64,000 nt of DNA from positions 264,032 to 328,031 of the forward strand of contig NZ_JMIR01000001.1 of NCBI RefSeq assembly GCF_000714935.1. Direction: 5' to 3'. Every line of letters starts with the position of its first letter. Positions within the stretch are counted from its first letter, which is position 1. The notes beneath the pieces were generated by a model. The model saw only the letters and a list, made by a program, of their open reading frames with translations. It made no database searches and was not told where the DNA came from. Source of the DNA: Tumebacillus flagellatus. GTDB taxonomy: Bacteria; Bacillota; Bacilli; Tumebacillales; Tumebacillaceae. Positions 1-10,691 of the stretch are shown one piece after another. The position numbers and the translations under genes are program-made.

Positions 1-227
1 GTGCTCGCATCTGCCACCTGTACCGGCTTGGCGTTGCCGAGCTGCGCCGCTTCTTCCGCCGTCAGCGGTACGGAGCTGACGACTTGCGCGGAGACGTTGC
101 TGGCGTTTGCCGCTTGGTCGGCGTTCTCGGTTGTTTTCGTTGTCCCGGTCACCGCGTACCCGGCCCCGCCTGCCGCCAGCACCAACGGGGCTGCGATCAG
201 GACGACTTTTTTCCAAGAAACTTTCAT
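1..227 (-). CDS. Secreted or membrane-anchored protein, N-terminal part only
   Basis: The gene enters the window on the minus strand and only its first 75 codons are visible. It starts at an ATG (225-227) preceded by a GGAGG ribosome binding site. The N-terminus MKVSWKKVVLIAAPLVLAAG is a signal peptide or single membrane anchor. It is followed by a low-complexity Ala/Thr/Asn/Val segment and a helix-like stretch (VPLTAEEAAQLGNAKPVQVA). The fold and function cannot be read from this fragment. It is divergent from hemL, so the two share the 228-357 intergenic region. Confidence 0.7.
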   Translation of the reverse strand, partial: MKVSWKKVVLIAAPLVLAAGGAGYAVTGTTKTTENADQAANASNVSAQVVSSVPLTAEEAAQLGNAKPVQVADAS

Positions 228-357
228 GCTTGTTCCTCCGTTTCCCTGTACCTCTTGTTGCTTATAGATTCGAGGGCCTCAATTGAGGAATGACGGTCGA
301 AGCACATTTTGGTACGATAGGACATGGCATCCTGACTGACGAAAGGTGGTACACCCC

Positions 358-1644
358 TTGAATCGAGAAACTTCCAAACACCTCTATGAAAAAGCCCAAG
401 ACGTCATCGTCGGCGGCGTCAACTCCCCGTCCCGCTCGTTTAAAGCGGTCGGCGGCGGCGCTCCGGTGTTCATGGAGCAAGGCGTTGGCGCACACTTCTA
501 CGACGTGGACGGCAACCGATACATCGACTATCTCGCCGCCTACGGTCCGCTGATTCACGGCCACGGCAACGCGCACATCGCCGAAGCAATCGCGAGCGCC
601 GCCAAGAACGGCGTCCTCTACGGCACGCCGACCAAGTTGGAAATCGACTTCGCGACGATGTTGCGCGACGCAATTCCTTCCTTAGAAAAAGTCCGCTTCG
701 TCAACTCCGGCACCGAAGCGGTCATGACGACGATCCGCGTCGCCCGCGCGTACACCGGCCGCAACAAAATCATGAAGTTCGCCGGCTGCTACCACGGCCA
801 CTCCGACCTCGTGCTGGTCGCGGCAGGCTCCGGTCCGTCGACGCTCGGCATCCCGGACTCCGCTGGCATCCCGCAAGCGATCGCCAACGACATGATCACG
901 ATCCCCTTCAACGACCTCGCCGCGTTTGAAGACGCGCTGCAAAAATGGGGCGATGAAACGGCCGCCATTCTCGTCGAACCGATTGTCGGCAACTTCGGCA
1001 TCGTCCGACCGGAACCGGGCTTCCTCGAAGGCGTCAACGAACTGGCACACCGCCACGGCGCGCTGGTCATCTACGACGAAGTGATCACGGCGTTCCGCTT
1101 CCACTACGGCGGCGCGCAAGACCTGCTCGGCGTCAAACCGGACATGACCGCGCTTGGCAAGATCATCGGCGGCGGTCTTCCGATCGGCGCGTACGGCGGT
1201 CGCATTGACATCATGGAGAAAGTCGCTCCGCTCGGCCCGGCGTACCAAGCAGGCACGATGGCGGGCAACCCGGCGTCGATCGCGGCAGGGATCGCCTGCC
1301 TCGAAGAACTGCAGCACCCCGGCACCTACGAGCGCCTCGACAACTACGGCGCACAACTGGAAGCGGCGCTCTTGGAAGCGGCGAAACGCCACGGCCATAC
1401 CGTCACCCTCAACCGCGTCGGCGGCGCGTTTGCGCTGTACTTCCTCGACCGCGAAGTTCGCAACTACGACGATGCACAAGCGGCGGACGGCGAGAAATTC
1501 GCCCGGTTCTTCCACCTTTTGCTCAACGAGGGCGTTCTGCTCGCACCGTCGAAGTACGAAGCGTGGTTCGTCTCCACCGCCCACACGCAAGCGGACATCG
1601 ACTTCACCATCGATGCGATCCGCAAAGTGTTCGCCGAACTCTAA
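358..1644 (+). CDS. hemL: Glutamate-1-semialdehyde 2,1-aminomutase
   Basis: PLP enzyme converting glutamate-1-semialdehyde to 5-aminolevulinate, the C5 route into heme, siroheme and cobalamin. The protein (about 428 aa, normal family length) opens with a family-typical [11 protein letters not shown] motif. It has the PLP glycine/tyrosine region [18 protein letters not shown], and the Schiff-base lysine at about residue 268 in [16 protein letters not shown] place the start at TTG 358 because AAAGGTGG (343-349) sits about 8 nt upstream; a GTG at 346 lies inside that ribosome binding site. It stands alone rather than in a hem operon and ends at a strong hairpin. B12-dependent MetH encoded nearby would benefit from the same tetrapyrrole pathway, but linkage is only positional. 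Confidence 0.95.
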   Translation: MNRETSKHLYEKAQDVIVGGVNSPSRSFKAVGGGAPVFMEQGVGAHFYDVDGNRYIDYLAAYGPLIHGHGNAHIAEAIASAAKNGVLYGTPTKLEIDFATMLRDAIPSLEKVRFVNSGTEAVMTTIRVARAYTGRNKIMKFAGCYHGHSDLVLVAAGSGPSTLGIPDSAGIPQAIANDMITIPFNDLAAFEDALQKWGDETAAILVEPIVGNFGIVRPEPGFLEGVNELAHRHGALVIYDEVITAFRFHYGGAQDLLGVKPDMTALGKIIGGGLPIGAYGGRIDIMEKVAPLGPAYQAGTMAGNPASIAAGIACLEELQHPGTYERLDNYGAQLEAALLEAAKRHGHTVTLNRVGGAFALYFLDREVRNYDDAQAADGEKFARFFHLLLNEGVLLAPSKYEAWFVSTAHTQADIDFTIDAIRKVFAEL

Positions 1645-1663
1645 TCCTCTCATCCCGAAAAAG

Positions 1664-1698
1664 ACCTTCTCCGCCCTCTTGGCGCGAGAAGGTTTTTT
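1664..1698 (+). terminator. Rho-independent terminator of hemL
   Basis: Stem ACCTTCTC (1664-1671) pairs with GAGAAGGT (1686-1693) and is followed by a T run on the plus strand. It lies 20 nt after the hemL stop. Confidence 0.8.
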
Positions 1699-1721
1699 CG
1701 TGACGTACACTTCTGTTTCAC

Positions 1722-1759
1722 AAAAAAAAAGACCTGCACACAGGAGTCTGCGGCAGGTC
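1722..1759 (-). terminator. Rho-independent terminator of the nfu-trxA transcript
   Basis: GACCTGC (1731-1737) pairs with GCAGGTC (1753-1759). On the minus strand the hairpin is followed by nine T residues (A run 1722-1730). Confidence 0.85.
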
Positions 1760-1785
1760 TTTCTGTTTCTGCTTGGCAACAGGGC

Positions 1786-2112
1786 TTACAGAACGTCAGC
1801 CAGTTTGTCGAGCAGTTGGTTTTTGTTTTGGTAGCCAACGAGAGTCTTCACGACTTCGCCGTTTTTGAAAACGAGCAGAGTCGGGATGGACATCACGCCG
1901 AACTTTTGCGCGGTTGCCGGGTTTTCATCGACGTTGAGCTTGCCGATGGTCAGCTTGTCGGAAACTTCGCCCGCGAGGTCGTCGAGGACCGGTGCGAGCA
2001 TTTTGCACGGACCGCACCAAGCAGCCCAGAAGTCCACGAGGACCGGCTTGTCGCCTTGAACCGCTTCGTTGAAGTTCGCGTCGGTTACGGTTTGAATGAG
2101 ATCGGATGCCAT
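1786..2112 (-). CDS. trxA: Thioredoxin
   Basis: Cytosolic disulfide reductase, 108 aa, the usual length. The redox motif WCGPCK is at residues 32-37 (Cys33 and Cys36). The cis-proline region ([14 protein letters not shown]) and the C-terminal helix are present. ATG start at 2112 with GGAGG upstream. It lies 30 nt behind the NifU-like gene on the same strand with a shared terminator, so both are probably one transcript linking thiol redox and Fe-S repair. I see no regulatory motif. Confidence 0.96.
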   Translation of the reverse strand: MASDLIQTVTDANFNEAVQGDKPVLVDFWAAWCGPCKMLAPVLDDLAGEVSDKLTIGKLNVDENPATAQKFGVMSIPTLLVFKNGEVVKTLVGYQNKNQLLDKLADVL

Positions 2113-2142
2113 GAGTGATTCCCTCCAGTTCTGCGTCGAAGC

Positions 2143-2376
2143 TTAGACAGCTACGACTTCTTTGATTTCCGGTACTGCTGCGCGAACGGTGCGCTCGATG
2201 CCCATCTTCAGGGTCATGGTGCTCATCGGGCAACCGCCGCAAGCGCCGGTCATGCGGATCGAAGCGATGCCGGTTTCAGCATCCACGTCCACCAATTCAG
2301 CGTCGCCGCCGTCGGACTGCAGGCCCGGGCGAATTTTGTCCAGTGCTTCTTGAACGCGTGCGCGAAGATCTTCCAT
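2143..2376 (-). CDS. NifU C-terminal-domain (Nfu/YutI-like) Fe-S scaffold protein
   Basis: Small protein (77 aa) consisting only of the Nfu domain. The motif is CGGC (Cys46 and Cys49), which in this family bridges a 4Fe-4S cluster between two subunits for transfer to apoproteins. The MEDL start (ATG 2374-2376) has GGAGG about 8 nt upstream; an upstream in-frame TTG overlaps that binding site and is rejected. It resembles Bacillus YutI in size and motif. It is likely the first gene of a two-gene operon with trxA. Confidence 0.9.
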   Translation of the reverse strand: MEDLRARVQEALDKIRPGLQSDGGDAELVDVDAETGIASIRMTGACGGCPMSTMTLKMGIERTVRAAVPEIKEVVAV

Positions 2377-2527
2377 CTTGTATTCCTCCAATCATGGTCT
2401 GGTTGCAAAGTCAGAGACCCATACGTACCTAGTATAGGCGGTTCCTGCGAAGGCCATTCTGCTTGACGCCTTCATCATATTGTATTTGTATTGTAGAAAA
2501 AACGAGCCTCAAAGTCTGTGAGTTCGG

Positions 2528-3175
2528 TTACATCTGCCCTTCCCACTCCGCCAAGAAGCGCTCCAGGAAGCCCTCCATATAGCGGTGCCGCTCTTCGGCG
2601 ATGCGCTTGGCGGCGTCGGTGTTCATCAGGTCTTTGAGCAAGAGCAGTTTTTCGTAAAAATGGTTGATCGCCGTGCTTTTCCCTTGGCGGTACTCCTCGG
2701 CGGTCATCTGCTCGCGCGGCGGCAGCGTCGGGTCGTGGCTCAGTTGCCCCTTGGCGCCCGAGTACGCAAACGTGCGGGCAATCCCCAGCGCCCCGATGGC
2801 GTCCAAGCGGTCGGCGTCCTGCACGATACGCCCTTCCAAAGTTCTGACCGGCGGCCGGTTGCCGCCCTTAAACGACATCGTCGCGATGATCTCCAAGAGA
2901 TGCGAGCGGGTGTCCCCCTCCACGTCGTGCGCGTCCAGCCAGTCGGTCAATTTCTTCATCCCCGCCTCGGGGCTGGCGTTTAACTTCTCGTCGGGGATGT
3001 CATGAAGCAAAGCGGCCAACGCGCAGAGGAACACGTCTGCCCCCTCAACGCGTGCGATGCGCTCCGCCATGCGCCGCACGCGTTCGATGTGCCACACATC
3101 GTGCCCGGAGCTGTCACCGCCGAGCTCTTGGCGGACGAACTCTTCGGCTTGCTGCAAAATCCGTTCACGTTCCAT
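2528..3175 (-). CDS. HD-domain phosphohydrolase (YedJ-like)
   Basis: About 215 aa with a complete HD-type metal site: His25 and His29 in GHDVWHIERV, His58-Asp59 in LLHDIPDEK, and a distal Asp in QDADRLDAIGALG. Enzymes of this kind hydrolyse phosphate esters of nucleotides or similar small molecules; the substrate cannot be deduced. Start chosen at ATG 3175 (MERERIL), with GGGAGG 12 nt upstream; earlier in-frame starts lack a ribosome binding site. Soluble, no signal peptide. Confidence 0.85.
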   Translation of the reverse strand: MERERILQQAEEFVRQELGGDSSGHDVWHIERVRRMAERIARVEGADVFLCALAALLHDIPDEKLNASPEAGMKKLTDWLDAHDVEGDTRSHLLEIIATMSFKGGNRPPVRTLEGRIVQDADRLDAIGALGIARTFAYSGAKGQLSHDPTLPPREQMTAEEYRQGKSTAINHFYEKLLLLKDLMNTDAAKRIAEERHRYMEGFLERFLAEWEGQM

Positions 3176-3240
3176 TCTGTTCGCTCGCCTCCCGAACCTC
3201 ATCTTACCAAGAGATGGAACGGGGGGCAAGGCGGGCTTTT

Positions 3241-3993
3241 TTAGTTCGCTTGATTTTGCGAAGGTGCGGCAGAAGATGTGGAAGAAGGCTCGCCGAGGTT
3301 TGGTAATTCGATCGGCGGAATCGCTGTCGACGACTGCCCCACGGCGTTGCCTTGCGAGTTGAACACCATCTGCGGCACGTCTCCCGCCAGCACGACGTAC
3401 GCGATCGGCACCCGCGTCGAGTATTGGCTCGGATGCGAGGAGAACGGCACGATGATCGTCTCTTCCACGGTGATGTCCAAGTACAGCACATGCACCGTCT
3501 GGTTGATGCCGGCGCTTTGCGTGTCATACCCGACTTGGGATTTGACGATGGAGACGGGACGGATCTTGATCGGAATGTTCGGCCCGATGCCGGCAAGAAT
3601 CGAACTTTCGTACACCACCCCGAGCGGCAGGGAAATTTCTTCTTCCTTGGCATGGGTGAGTTCGCTTTGGACGTAATCGGTCACTTTGGCTTGCAGGCGC
3701 GTGGCTTCCTGCATGTTGAAATACCCGGCGCTGATCCTGCCGTTGGCTCCCTCGCGGAAGTTCATCAGCAAATTGTAGTTGGCTTCGTCGGCGATTTTTT
3801 TGGAAATCGAATCGTTGATGGTTTTCACCGCATACTGCTTGGCGTACTTCTCGGCGGCGACTTCCAGATGCGGGCGCATCGACGTTTCATAATAATAAAT
3901 CGTCTGCACGGTGGAGAACACGATCATGACCAAGACAAGAAACAGGACGAGCCGCCAGTTCAGCTTCTTGCGCCGGCCAATCTTCATCGCCAT
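3241..3993 (-). CDS. yunB: Sporulation protein YunB
   Basis: 250-residue protein with a basic N-terminus (MAMKIGRRKKLNWR) and one membrane helix (about residues 13-35). A long extracytoplasmic domain follows, with family-typical text TINDSISKKIADEANYN and a glycine/isoleucine-rich repeat region. YunB is a SigE-dependent sporulation protein in Bacillus whose biochemical role is not established. Start at ATG 3993 fits GAGGAGG 8 nt upstream; the in-frame extension upstream is rejected. Its presence supports an endospore former. The C-terminal tail (SSTSSAAPSQNQAN) is low complexity. Confidence 0.88.
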   Translation of the reverse strand: MAMKIGRRKKLNWRLVLFLVLVMIVFSTVQTIYYYETSMRPHLEVAAEKYAKQYAVKTINDSISKKIADEANYNLLMNFREGANGRISAGYFNMQEATRLQAKVTDYVQSELTHAKEEEISLPLGVVYESSILAGIGPNIPIKIRPVSIVKSQVGYDTQSAGINQTVHVLYLDITVEETIIVPFSSHPSQYSTRVPIAYVVLAGDVPQMVFNSQGNAVGQSSTAIPPIELPNLGEPSSTSSAAPSQNQAN

Positions 3994-4111
3994 CGGACGT
4001 CCCTCCTCTTCTCCCTCCATGTGTATGTCCGAGCGGGCGGCGCTAGAAGATTGACACAAACGCCGACGAGGTGGTAAGGTGGATGAGAATTGTGAATTGA
4101 ATAACGTTTTT

Positions 4112-4217
4112 TCTCTTATCCAGAGAGGTGGAGGGACTGGCCCTATGATACCTCGGCAACCGATTGATCAGGTGCTAATTCCAGCAAAGCAGATAGTGGG
4201 CTTTGGAAGATAAGAGA
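4112..4217 (+). ncRNA. SAM-I (S-box) riboswitch
   Basis: Classic S-box core upstream of metH: the P1 strand CTCTTATC (about 4113-4120), the CAGAGAGGTGGAGGGACTGG block (4121-4140), CCCTATGATACCTCGGCAACC, and the closing GATAAGAGA strand (about 4209-4217). SAM binding normally favours the downstream terminator, so metH should be expressed when SAM is low. Confidence 0.95.
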
Positions 4218-4242
4218 GGCGGTGCTGACTCCAACCCTTCTG

Positions 4243-4277
4243 CCCTCTTCTTGTCTCCCTGACGAAGAGGGCTTTTT
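4243..4277 (+). terminator. Riboswitch-controlled terminator before metH
   Basis: CCCTCTTC (4243-4250) pairs with GAAGAGGG (4264-4271), followed by CTTTTT. It lies between the S-box aptamer and the metH start, so it is the expression platform. Confidence 0.88.
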
Positions 4278-4311
4278 CTATGCCCGCAGACTCCGAGGAG
4301 GAATTCATACG

Positions 4312-7300
4312 ATGAGCAAACCCCCGATTCAACAGCAATTGCAAACCAAGATCCTCATCCTCGACGGTGCGATGGGCACGATGCTTCAAAGGGAAAACTT
4401 AACCCCTGACGATTTCGGCGGCGAAGAGCTCGACGGTTGCAACGAGAACCTCGTCCTCACCCGCCCGGACGTCATCCGCTCCATCCACGAAGCGTACCTC
4501 GAAGCGGGAGCGGACATCATCGAAACCAACACGTTCGGCGCTACGTCCGTCGTTCTGGCGGAATACAACCTGCAACACCTCGCGCACGAGATCAACCTCG
4601 AAGCGGTGCGCCTCGCCAAGGAAGCGGCCGACAAGTACTCAACACCGGAGTGGCCGCGCTACGTCGCGGGCGCGATGGGGCCGACCACCAAGACGCTTTC
4701 TGTCACGGGCGGCATCACGTTCGAGGAACTGACCGACTCGTACTTCGAGCAAGCCCGCGCCCTGATTCTCGCCGGAGCCGACGTGCTGCTGCTCGAAACG
4801 GTGCAGGACACCCTGAACGTCAAAGCGGGCGCGATCGCCGTCCATCGCGCCTTCCAAGAGACCGGGATCGAACTTCCGGTGATGCTCTCCGGCACGATCG
4901 AGCCGATGGGCACGACGCTGGCGGGCCAGAACATCGAATCGTTCTACATCTCGCTGGAGCACTTGAAGCCGATCTCCGTCGGCTTGAACTGCGCGACCGG
5001 TCCGGAGTTCATGCGCGACCACTTGCGCACGCTCTCCGAACTCGCCACCTGCTCCGTATCCGTCTACCCGAATGCCGGACTCCCGGACGAAAACGGTCAT
5101 TATCATGAAACGCCGCAAAGCCTCGCCAAGAAACTGGCAGGGTTCGCGGAAAAAGGCTGGCTGAACATCGCCGGCGGCTGTTGCGGCACGACGCCGGATC
5201 ACATTCGGGCGATTCACGCAGCGCTGCAAGATTTCAAACCGCGCACCGCGCCCGAGCCGCACCGCCCGGCGGTCTCCGGGATCGAAACGGTGTTCGTGGA
5301 GCCGGACAACCGCCCGCTGATCGTCGGCGAGCGCACCAACGTGCTCGGCTCCCGCAAGTTCCGCAACTTGATCGTGGACGGCAAGTACGAGGAAGCGTCC
5401 GAAATCGCCCGCGCCCAAGTCAAAAAAGGCGCGCACGTCATCGACATCTGCCTCGCCGACCCCGACCGCGACGAAGCCAAGGACGTGGAAGAATTCCTGA
5501 AGTTCGTCACCAAAAAAGTCAAAGTGCCGCTGATGATCGACTCGACCAACCTCGACGTGTTCGAGATGGCGCTGAAATATTCGCAAGGCAAAGCGCTGCT
5601 GAACTCCGTCAACCTCGAAGACGGTCCGGAGAAAATTGACAAAATCGTCCCGATCATCAAAAAATACGGTGCCGCCGTCGTCGTCGGCACGATCGACGAA
5701 ACCGGCATGGGGGTCACCCGCGAGCGCAAACTGGAAGTGGCAAAGCGCTCCTACGATCTGCTCGTCAACCGGCACGGCCTCGATCCGCGCGACTTGATCT
5801 TCGACCCGCTGGTCTTCCCGTGCGGCACCGGCGACGAGCAATACATCGGCTCGGCGCGCGAAACGATCGAAGGCATCCGCTTGATCAAGGAACACTTCCC
5901 GCTCTCCCAAACCATCCTCGGCGTCTCCAACATCTCGTTCGGTCTGCCGGGCTCCGGCCGCGAAGTGCTCAACGCCGTGTTTCTCTACCACTGCACGAAA
6001 GCAGGTCTCGACTACGCGATCGTCAACTCCGAGAAACTGGAGCGCTATGCGTCGATCCCGGAAGAAGAGCGCCGCTTGGCAGAAGACCTGCTGTTCAACA
6101 CGAACGACGAAACGCTCGCCGTGTTCACCGACTTCTACCGCGAGAAGAAAGTCAAAGTGGAGATCAACGCTTCGACCTTGACGCTGGAAGAACGCCTCGC
6201 GTCCTACATCGTCGAAGGCACCAAGGAAGGACTCTACGCCGACCTCGACGAAGCGTTGACAACCTGCAAGCCGCTCGACATCATCAACGGCCCGCTGATG
6301 ACCGGGATGGAAGAAGTCGGCCGTCTCTTCAACAACAACGAACTGATCGTCGCCGAAGTTCTGCAATCCGCCGAAGCGATGAAAGCGGCGGTCGCCCACT
6401 TGGAACCATACATGGAAAAAACCGACTCGGCGATGAAGGGCAAGATCTTGCTCGCCACGGTCAAGGGGGACGTGCACGACATCGGCAAAAACCTCGTCGA
6501 GATCATCCTCTCGAACAACGGGTTTGACGTGATCAACCTCGGGATCAAAGTCGGTCCGGAACAGCTGATTCTCGCCGCCCGCGAGCACAAGCCGGACGCG
6601 ATCGGTCTCTCCGGCCTGCTCGTCAAATCGGCGCTTCAGATGGTCACGACCGCGCAAGACTTGAAAGCGGCGGGCATCGACGCCCCGCTGCTCGTCGGCG
6701 GCGCGGCGCTGACCCGCAAATTCACCTACACCCGCATCCAGCCGGAGTACGACGGCCTCGTGCTCTACGCCAAGGACGCGATGGGCGGTCTCGACCTCGC
6801 CAACAAACTGACCAACTCGAACGAACGTCAGGCACTCGTCGACTGGCAGCGCCGCGAGCGCGAGAGCTTTGACAACAAAACCACCGTTACAGAAGTCGCC
6901 GTCGCGGTCGAAGTGCCCGACCGCTCGCCGCACATTCAACACCAAGGTCCCGTCCTGCTCCCGCCCGACACCGAGCGCCACGTGTTGCGCGACTACCCGG
7001 TGGATCACTTGCAGCCGTACCTCAACTTGCGGATGCTGCTTGGCAAACACTTGGGCCTCAAGGGCAACGTCGAGCAACTCTTGGCGGACGGCGACGAGAA
7101 AGCGACCGAACTGTACGGCATCGTCGAAGAGCTCCTGACCCAAGCCAAGCGTGACGGCCTGATCCGCCCGCAAGGCATCTACCGCTACTTCCCGGCGCAA
7201 TCGGAAGGGAACAAGATCCACATCTACGACCCGGCGGACACGTCCCGCGTCTTGGAGACGTTCGACTTCCCGCGCCAGCAAAAAGACCTGCACCTCTGCC

Positions 7301-7749
7301 TGAGCGACTTCGTGCGCCCGGTCGAGAGCGGCGAGATGGACTACGTCGGCTTCTTCGTCGTCACGGCGGGCCGCGGCATCCATGAACTCGCCTCGCAGTG
7401 GAAAGACGCGGGCCACTACTTGAATTCGCACGTCTTGCAATCCTTGGCGTTGGAACTCGCCGAAGCGTTTGCCGAGCGCGTCCACCACATCATGCGCGAC
7501 GCGTGGGGCATCCCCGACCCGGCGGAGATGACGATGCAAGAGCGCTTCGGGGCGCGCTACCAAGGCGTGCGCGTGTCGTTCGGGTATCCGGCATGCCCGA
7601 ACCTCGAAGACCAAGCGCAACTGTTCCGCCTCTTGGAGCCGAACAACATCGGCGTCGAACTGACGGAAGGATTCATGATGTTCCCGGAAGCCTCCGTCTC
7701 CGCGATGGTCTTCTCGCACCCGCAAGGCCGCTACTTCAACGTGGAATAA
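4312..7749 (+). CDS. metH: Cobalamin-dependent methionine synthase
   Basis: Full-length 1145-aa MetH, transferring a methyl group from methyl-tetrahydrofolate to homocysteine through methylcobalamin. Domains in order: homocysteine domain (about 1-320, zinc cysteines in GLNCATG and GGCCGT near 290), pterin-binding domain (about 345-600), cobalamin cap and B12 domain (about 640-850, lower axial His722 in GDVHDIGKN), and the SAM-dependent activation domain (about 900-1145, with RYQGVRVSFGYPACP). Start at ATG 4312 (MSKPPIQ) has a GAGGAGG site; the reading frame remains open upstream into the riboswitch but that is not coding. Controlled by the S-box leader. It ends at a strong hairpin. Confidence 0.97.
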   Translation: MSKPPIQQQLQTKILILDGAMGTMLQRENLTPDDFGGEELDGCNENLVLTRPDVIRSIHEAYLEAGADIIETNTFGATSVVLAEYNLQHLAHEINLEAVRLAKEAADKYSTPEWPRYVAGAMGPTTKTLSVTGGITFEELTDSYFEQARALILAGADVLLLETVQDTLNVKAGAIAVHRAFQETGIELPVMLSGTIEPMGTTLAGQNIESFYISLEHLKPISVGLNCATGPEFMRDHLRTLSELATCSVSVYPNAGLPDENGHYHETPQSLAKKLAGFAEKGWLNIAGGCCGTTPDHIRAIHAALQDFKPRTAPEPHRPAVSGIETVFVEPDNRPLIVGERTNVLGSRKFRNLIVDGKYEEASEIARAQVKKGAHVIDICLADPDRDEAKDVEEFLKFVTKKVKVPLMIDSTNLDVFEMALKYSQGKALLNSVNLEDGPEKIDKIVPIIKKYGAAVVVGTIDETGMGVTRERKLEVAKRSYDLLVNRHGLDPRDLIFDPLVFPCGTGDEQYIGSARETIEGIRLIKEHFPLSQTILGVSNISFGLPGSGREVLNAVFLYHCTKAGLDYAIVNSEKLERYASIPEEERRLAEDLLFNTNDETLAVFTDFYREKKVKVEINASTLTLEERLASYIVEGTKEGLYADLDEALTTCKPLDIINGPLMTGMEEVGRLFNNNELIVAEVLQSAEAMKAAVAHLEPYMEKTDSAMKGKILLATVKGDVHDIGKNLVEIILSNNGFDVINLGIKVGPEQLILAAREHKPDAIGLSGLLVKSALQMVTTAQDLKAAGIDAPLLVGGAALTRKFTYTRIQPEYDGLVLYAKDAMGGLDLANKLTNSNERQALVDWQRRERESFDNKTTVTEVAVAVEVPDRSPHIQHQGPVLLPPDTERHVLRDYPVDHLQPYLNLRMLLGKHLGLKGNVEQLLADGDEKATELYGIVEELLTQAKRDGLIRPQGIYRYFPAQSEGNKIHIYDPADTSRVLETFDFPRQQKDLHLCLSDFVRPVESGEMDYVGFFVVTAGRGIHELASQWKDAGHYLNSHVLQSLALELAEAFAERVHHIMRDAWGIPDPAEMTMQERFGARYQGVRVSFGYPACPNLEDQAQLFRLLEPNNIGVELTEGFMMFPEASVSAMVFSHPQGRYFNVE

Positions 7750-7767
7750 ACCCGGTGTAAAAAGAAA

Positions 7768-7812
7768 CCCTGCCCGCAACTTGTGACAGTTGCGGGCAGG
7801 GTCTTTTTTTTT
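7768..7812. terminator. Bidirectional terminator between metH and the coat protein gene
   Basis: Perfect 13-bp stem CCCTGCCCGCAAC (7768-7780) with GTTGCGGGCAGGG (7789-7801) and a nine-T tail on the plus strand. A-rich sequence on the left side lets it also serve the convergent minus-strand gene. Confidence 0.9.
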
Positions 7813-7823
7813 CCCAAAAGGGT

Positions 7824-8492
7824 TTAGAAGTTTGCGTTTTGGGTGTAGGTCATCATGGTGTTGCCTTGTCCTTGGAACGCTTGCAGCATCGTGTTCATGG
7901 TGTGGTCCGCCAGTTGCGGAACTTGGTAAACGCCGGTGTAGTTCATGTACTGGAACAGCTCGTACGCCATCTCTTGGCAGACGTTTGCGCAGGTCGCGTG
8001 GAAGGAGCGCAGTTGCGGCTGGGTGCACTCCAACGCCATCTGCATCGAGCAAACCGCGCCGGATTTGTGCAGTTTCAACGCCGTGGTGGCGATGGTGACG
8101 TCCGACATCGTCTTCGCGTTCGGGTTCGGCGGTTGCATCATCGGGTTGTGCAGGCCGATTTGGACGTTTTCGTAGACGTTGGTTTGCGGGGTGTGCGGCA
8201 TCGTCGCCACGCCGGACGCGTAGTTTTGCGGGTTCGCAACCGACAGGCACTGTTGGTAGGCTTGCACCATGCGGTTTTGTTGATTATGCAGGATGTCGCG
8301 CAGGTGCGGATCTTGCGCTTGCGAGATCAGAACGCCGTACAGTTCGATATCAGCAGCCTTGGAGCGGAGGGCTTCCTGCGTTTCGAGAAACTCGTGAGCT
8401 CCGAAGCGCATGCCTTGTTGACCGCCGGTTTGGCCTTGTACTTGGTAACGGGTTTGCTGGTTGTTCATCGATTGGTTTGCGTAACGGTACAT
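7824..8492 (-). CDS. CotF-like spore coat protein
   Basis: 222-aa soluble protein rich in Gln, Asn and Met, with an N-terminal tail (MYRYANQSMNNQQTRYQ). Two helical repeats follow the CotF pattern: one carries the text SKAADIELYGVLISQAQDPHL, the other LKLHKSGAVCSMQMALEC. CotF domains are ferritin-like helical bundles found in spore coats, usually associated late in sporulation. Start at ATG 8492 with GGAG 13 nt upstream, slightly long spacing. Cysteines in the second repeat could allow cross-linking, which is inference. The exact paralogue cannot be named. Confidence 0.8.
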   Translation of the reverse strand: MYRYANQSMNNQQTRYQVQGQTGGQQGMRFGAHEFLETQEALRSKAADIELYGVLISQAQDPHLRDILHNQQNRMVQAYQQCLSVANPQNYASGVATMPHTPQTNVYENVQIGLHNPMMQPPNPNAKTMSDVTIATTALKLHKSGAVCSMQMALECTQPQLRSFHATCANVCQEMAYELFQYMNYTGVYQVPQLADHTMNTMLQAFQGQGNTMMTYTQNANF

Positions 8493-8583
8493 CGTGGATA
8501 AGCAACTCCTCTGTTCCTTGATTTGGTTCCCCGTAAGGAACCCCTCCCTAGAATTGCCCCTCGCCCGCAGAATATACGATACG

Positions 8584-8625
8584 AAAAAAACCACCCGACC
8601 CCGGAGGGCCAAGCGGTTTTTGGGA
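8584..8625 (-). terminator. Possible terminator downstream of pepF
   Basis: On the minus strand AACCGC-type sequence pairs imperfectly (with G-U pairs) with GGTGGTT and is followed by seven T residues. It lies 20-60 nt past the pepF stop. The stem is weak. Confidence 0.4.
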
Positions 8626-8643
8626 AAGTATCGCAAAGCAGAC

Positions 8644-10443
<1,800 letters not shown>

Positions 10444-10482
10444 CGATTTCATAACCCCTTTGCCAATATGTACTCGCCAGCG

Positions 10483-10687
10483 TTAGTTGGTTTTTACTCC
10501 TACCACAATATTCGGTACCTTCTCCAGATATCCTTTTGCCTCCCGAATCGAATCCTCAATATATTTAATAACTTCACCTAAATTGAAAATCCCCCGATGG
10601 CGCGTTCATCCGTTGGTGAGCGTCGGTCACGCCGATTTCGATTGCTGTGATGTGCGCGATGATCGCGTGCATCATTCTCGAACCCAT
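10483..10687 (-). pseudogene. Remnant of a zinc-dependent phospholipase C-like gene
   Basis: Reading the minus strand from ATG 10687 gives MGSRMMHAIIAHITAIEIGV, which resembles the conserved N-terminus of a family of Firmicutes zinc-dependent phospholipase C-like hydrolases (MGSRxMH...). After about 27 codons the frame is lost (TGA). A second frame continues to 10483 with a coherent C-terminal helix (EVIKYIEDSIREAKGYLEKV). The whole middle, including metal ligands, is missing. This looks like an internal deletion joining the two ends of a gene, plus a frameshift. It starts 5 nt after the GNAT gene stop. Family assignment is from memory of the N-terminal motif. Confidence 0.5.
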
Positions 10688-10691
10688 CCGC

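Noticed and set aside
4639..8250. 1203-codon open frame antisense to metH
   Set aside because: It mirrors high-GC third-position codons of metH, has no ribosome binding site, and its translation is Arg/Asp/Val-rich without any domain.
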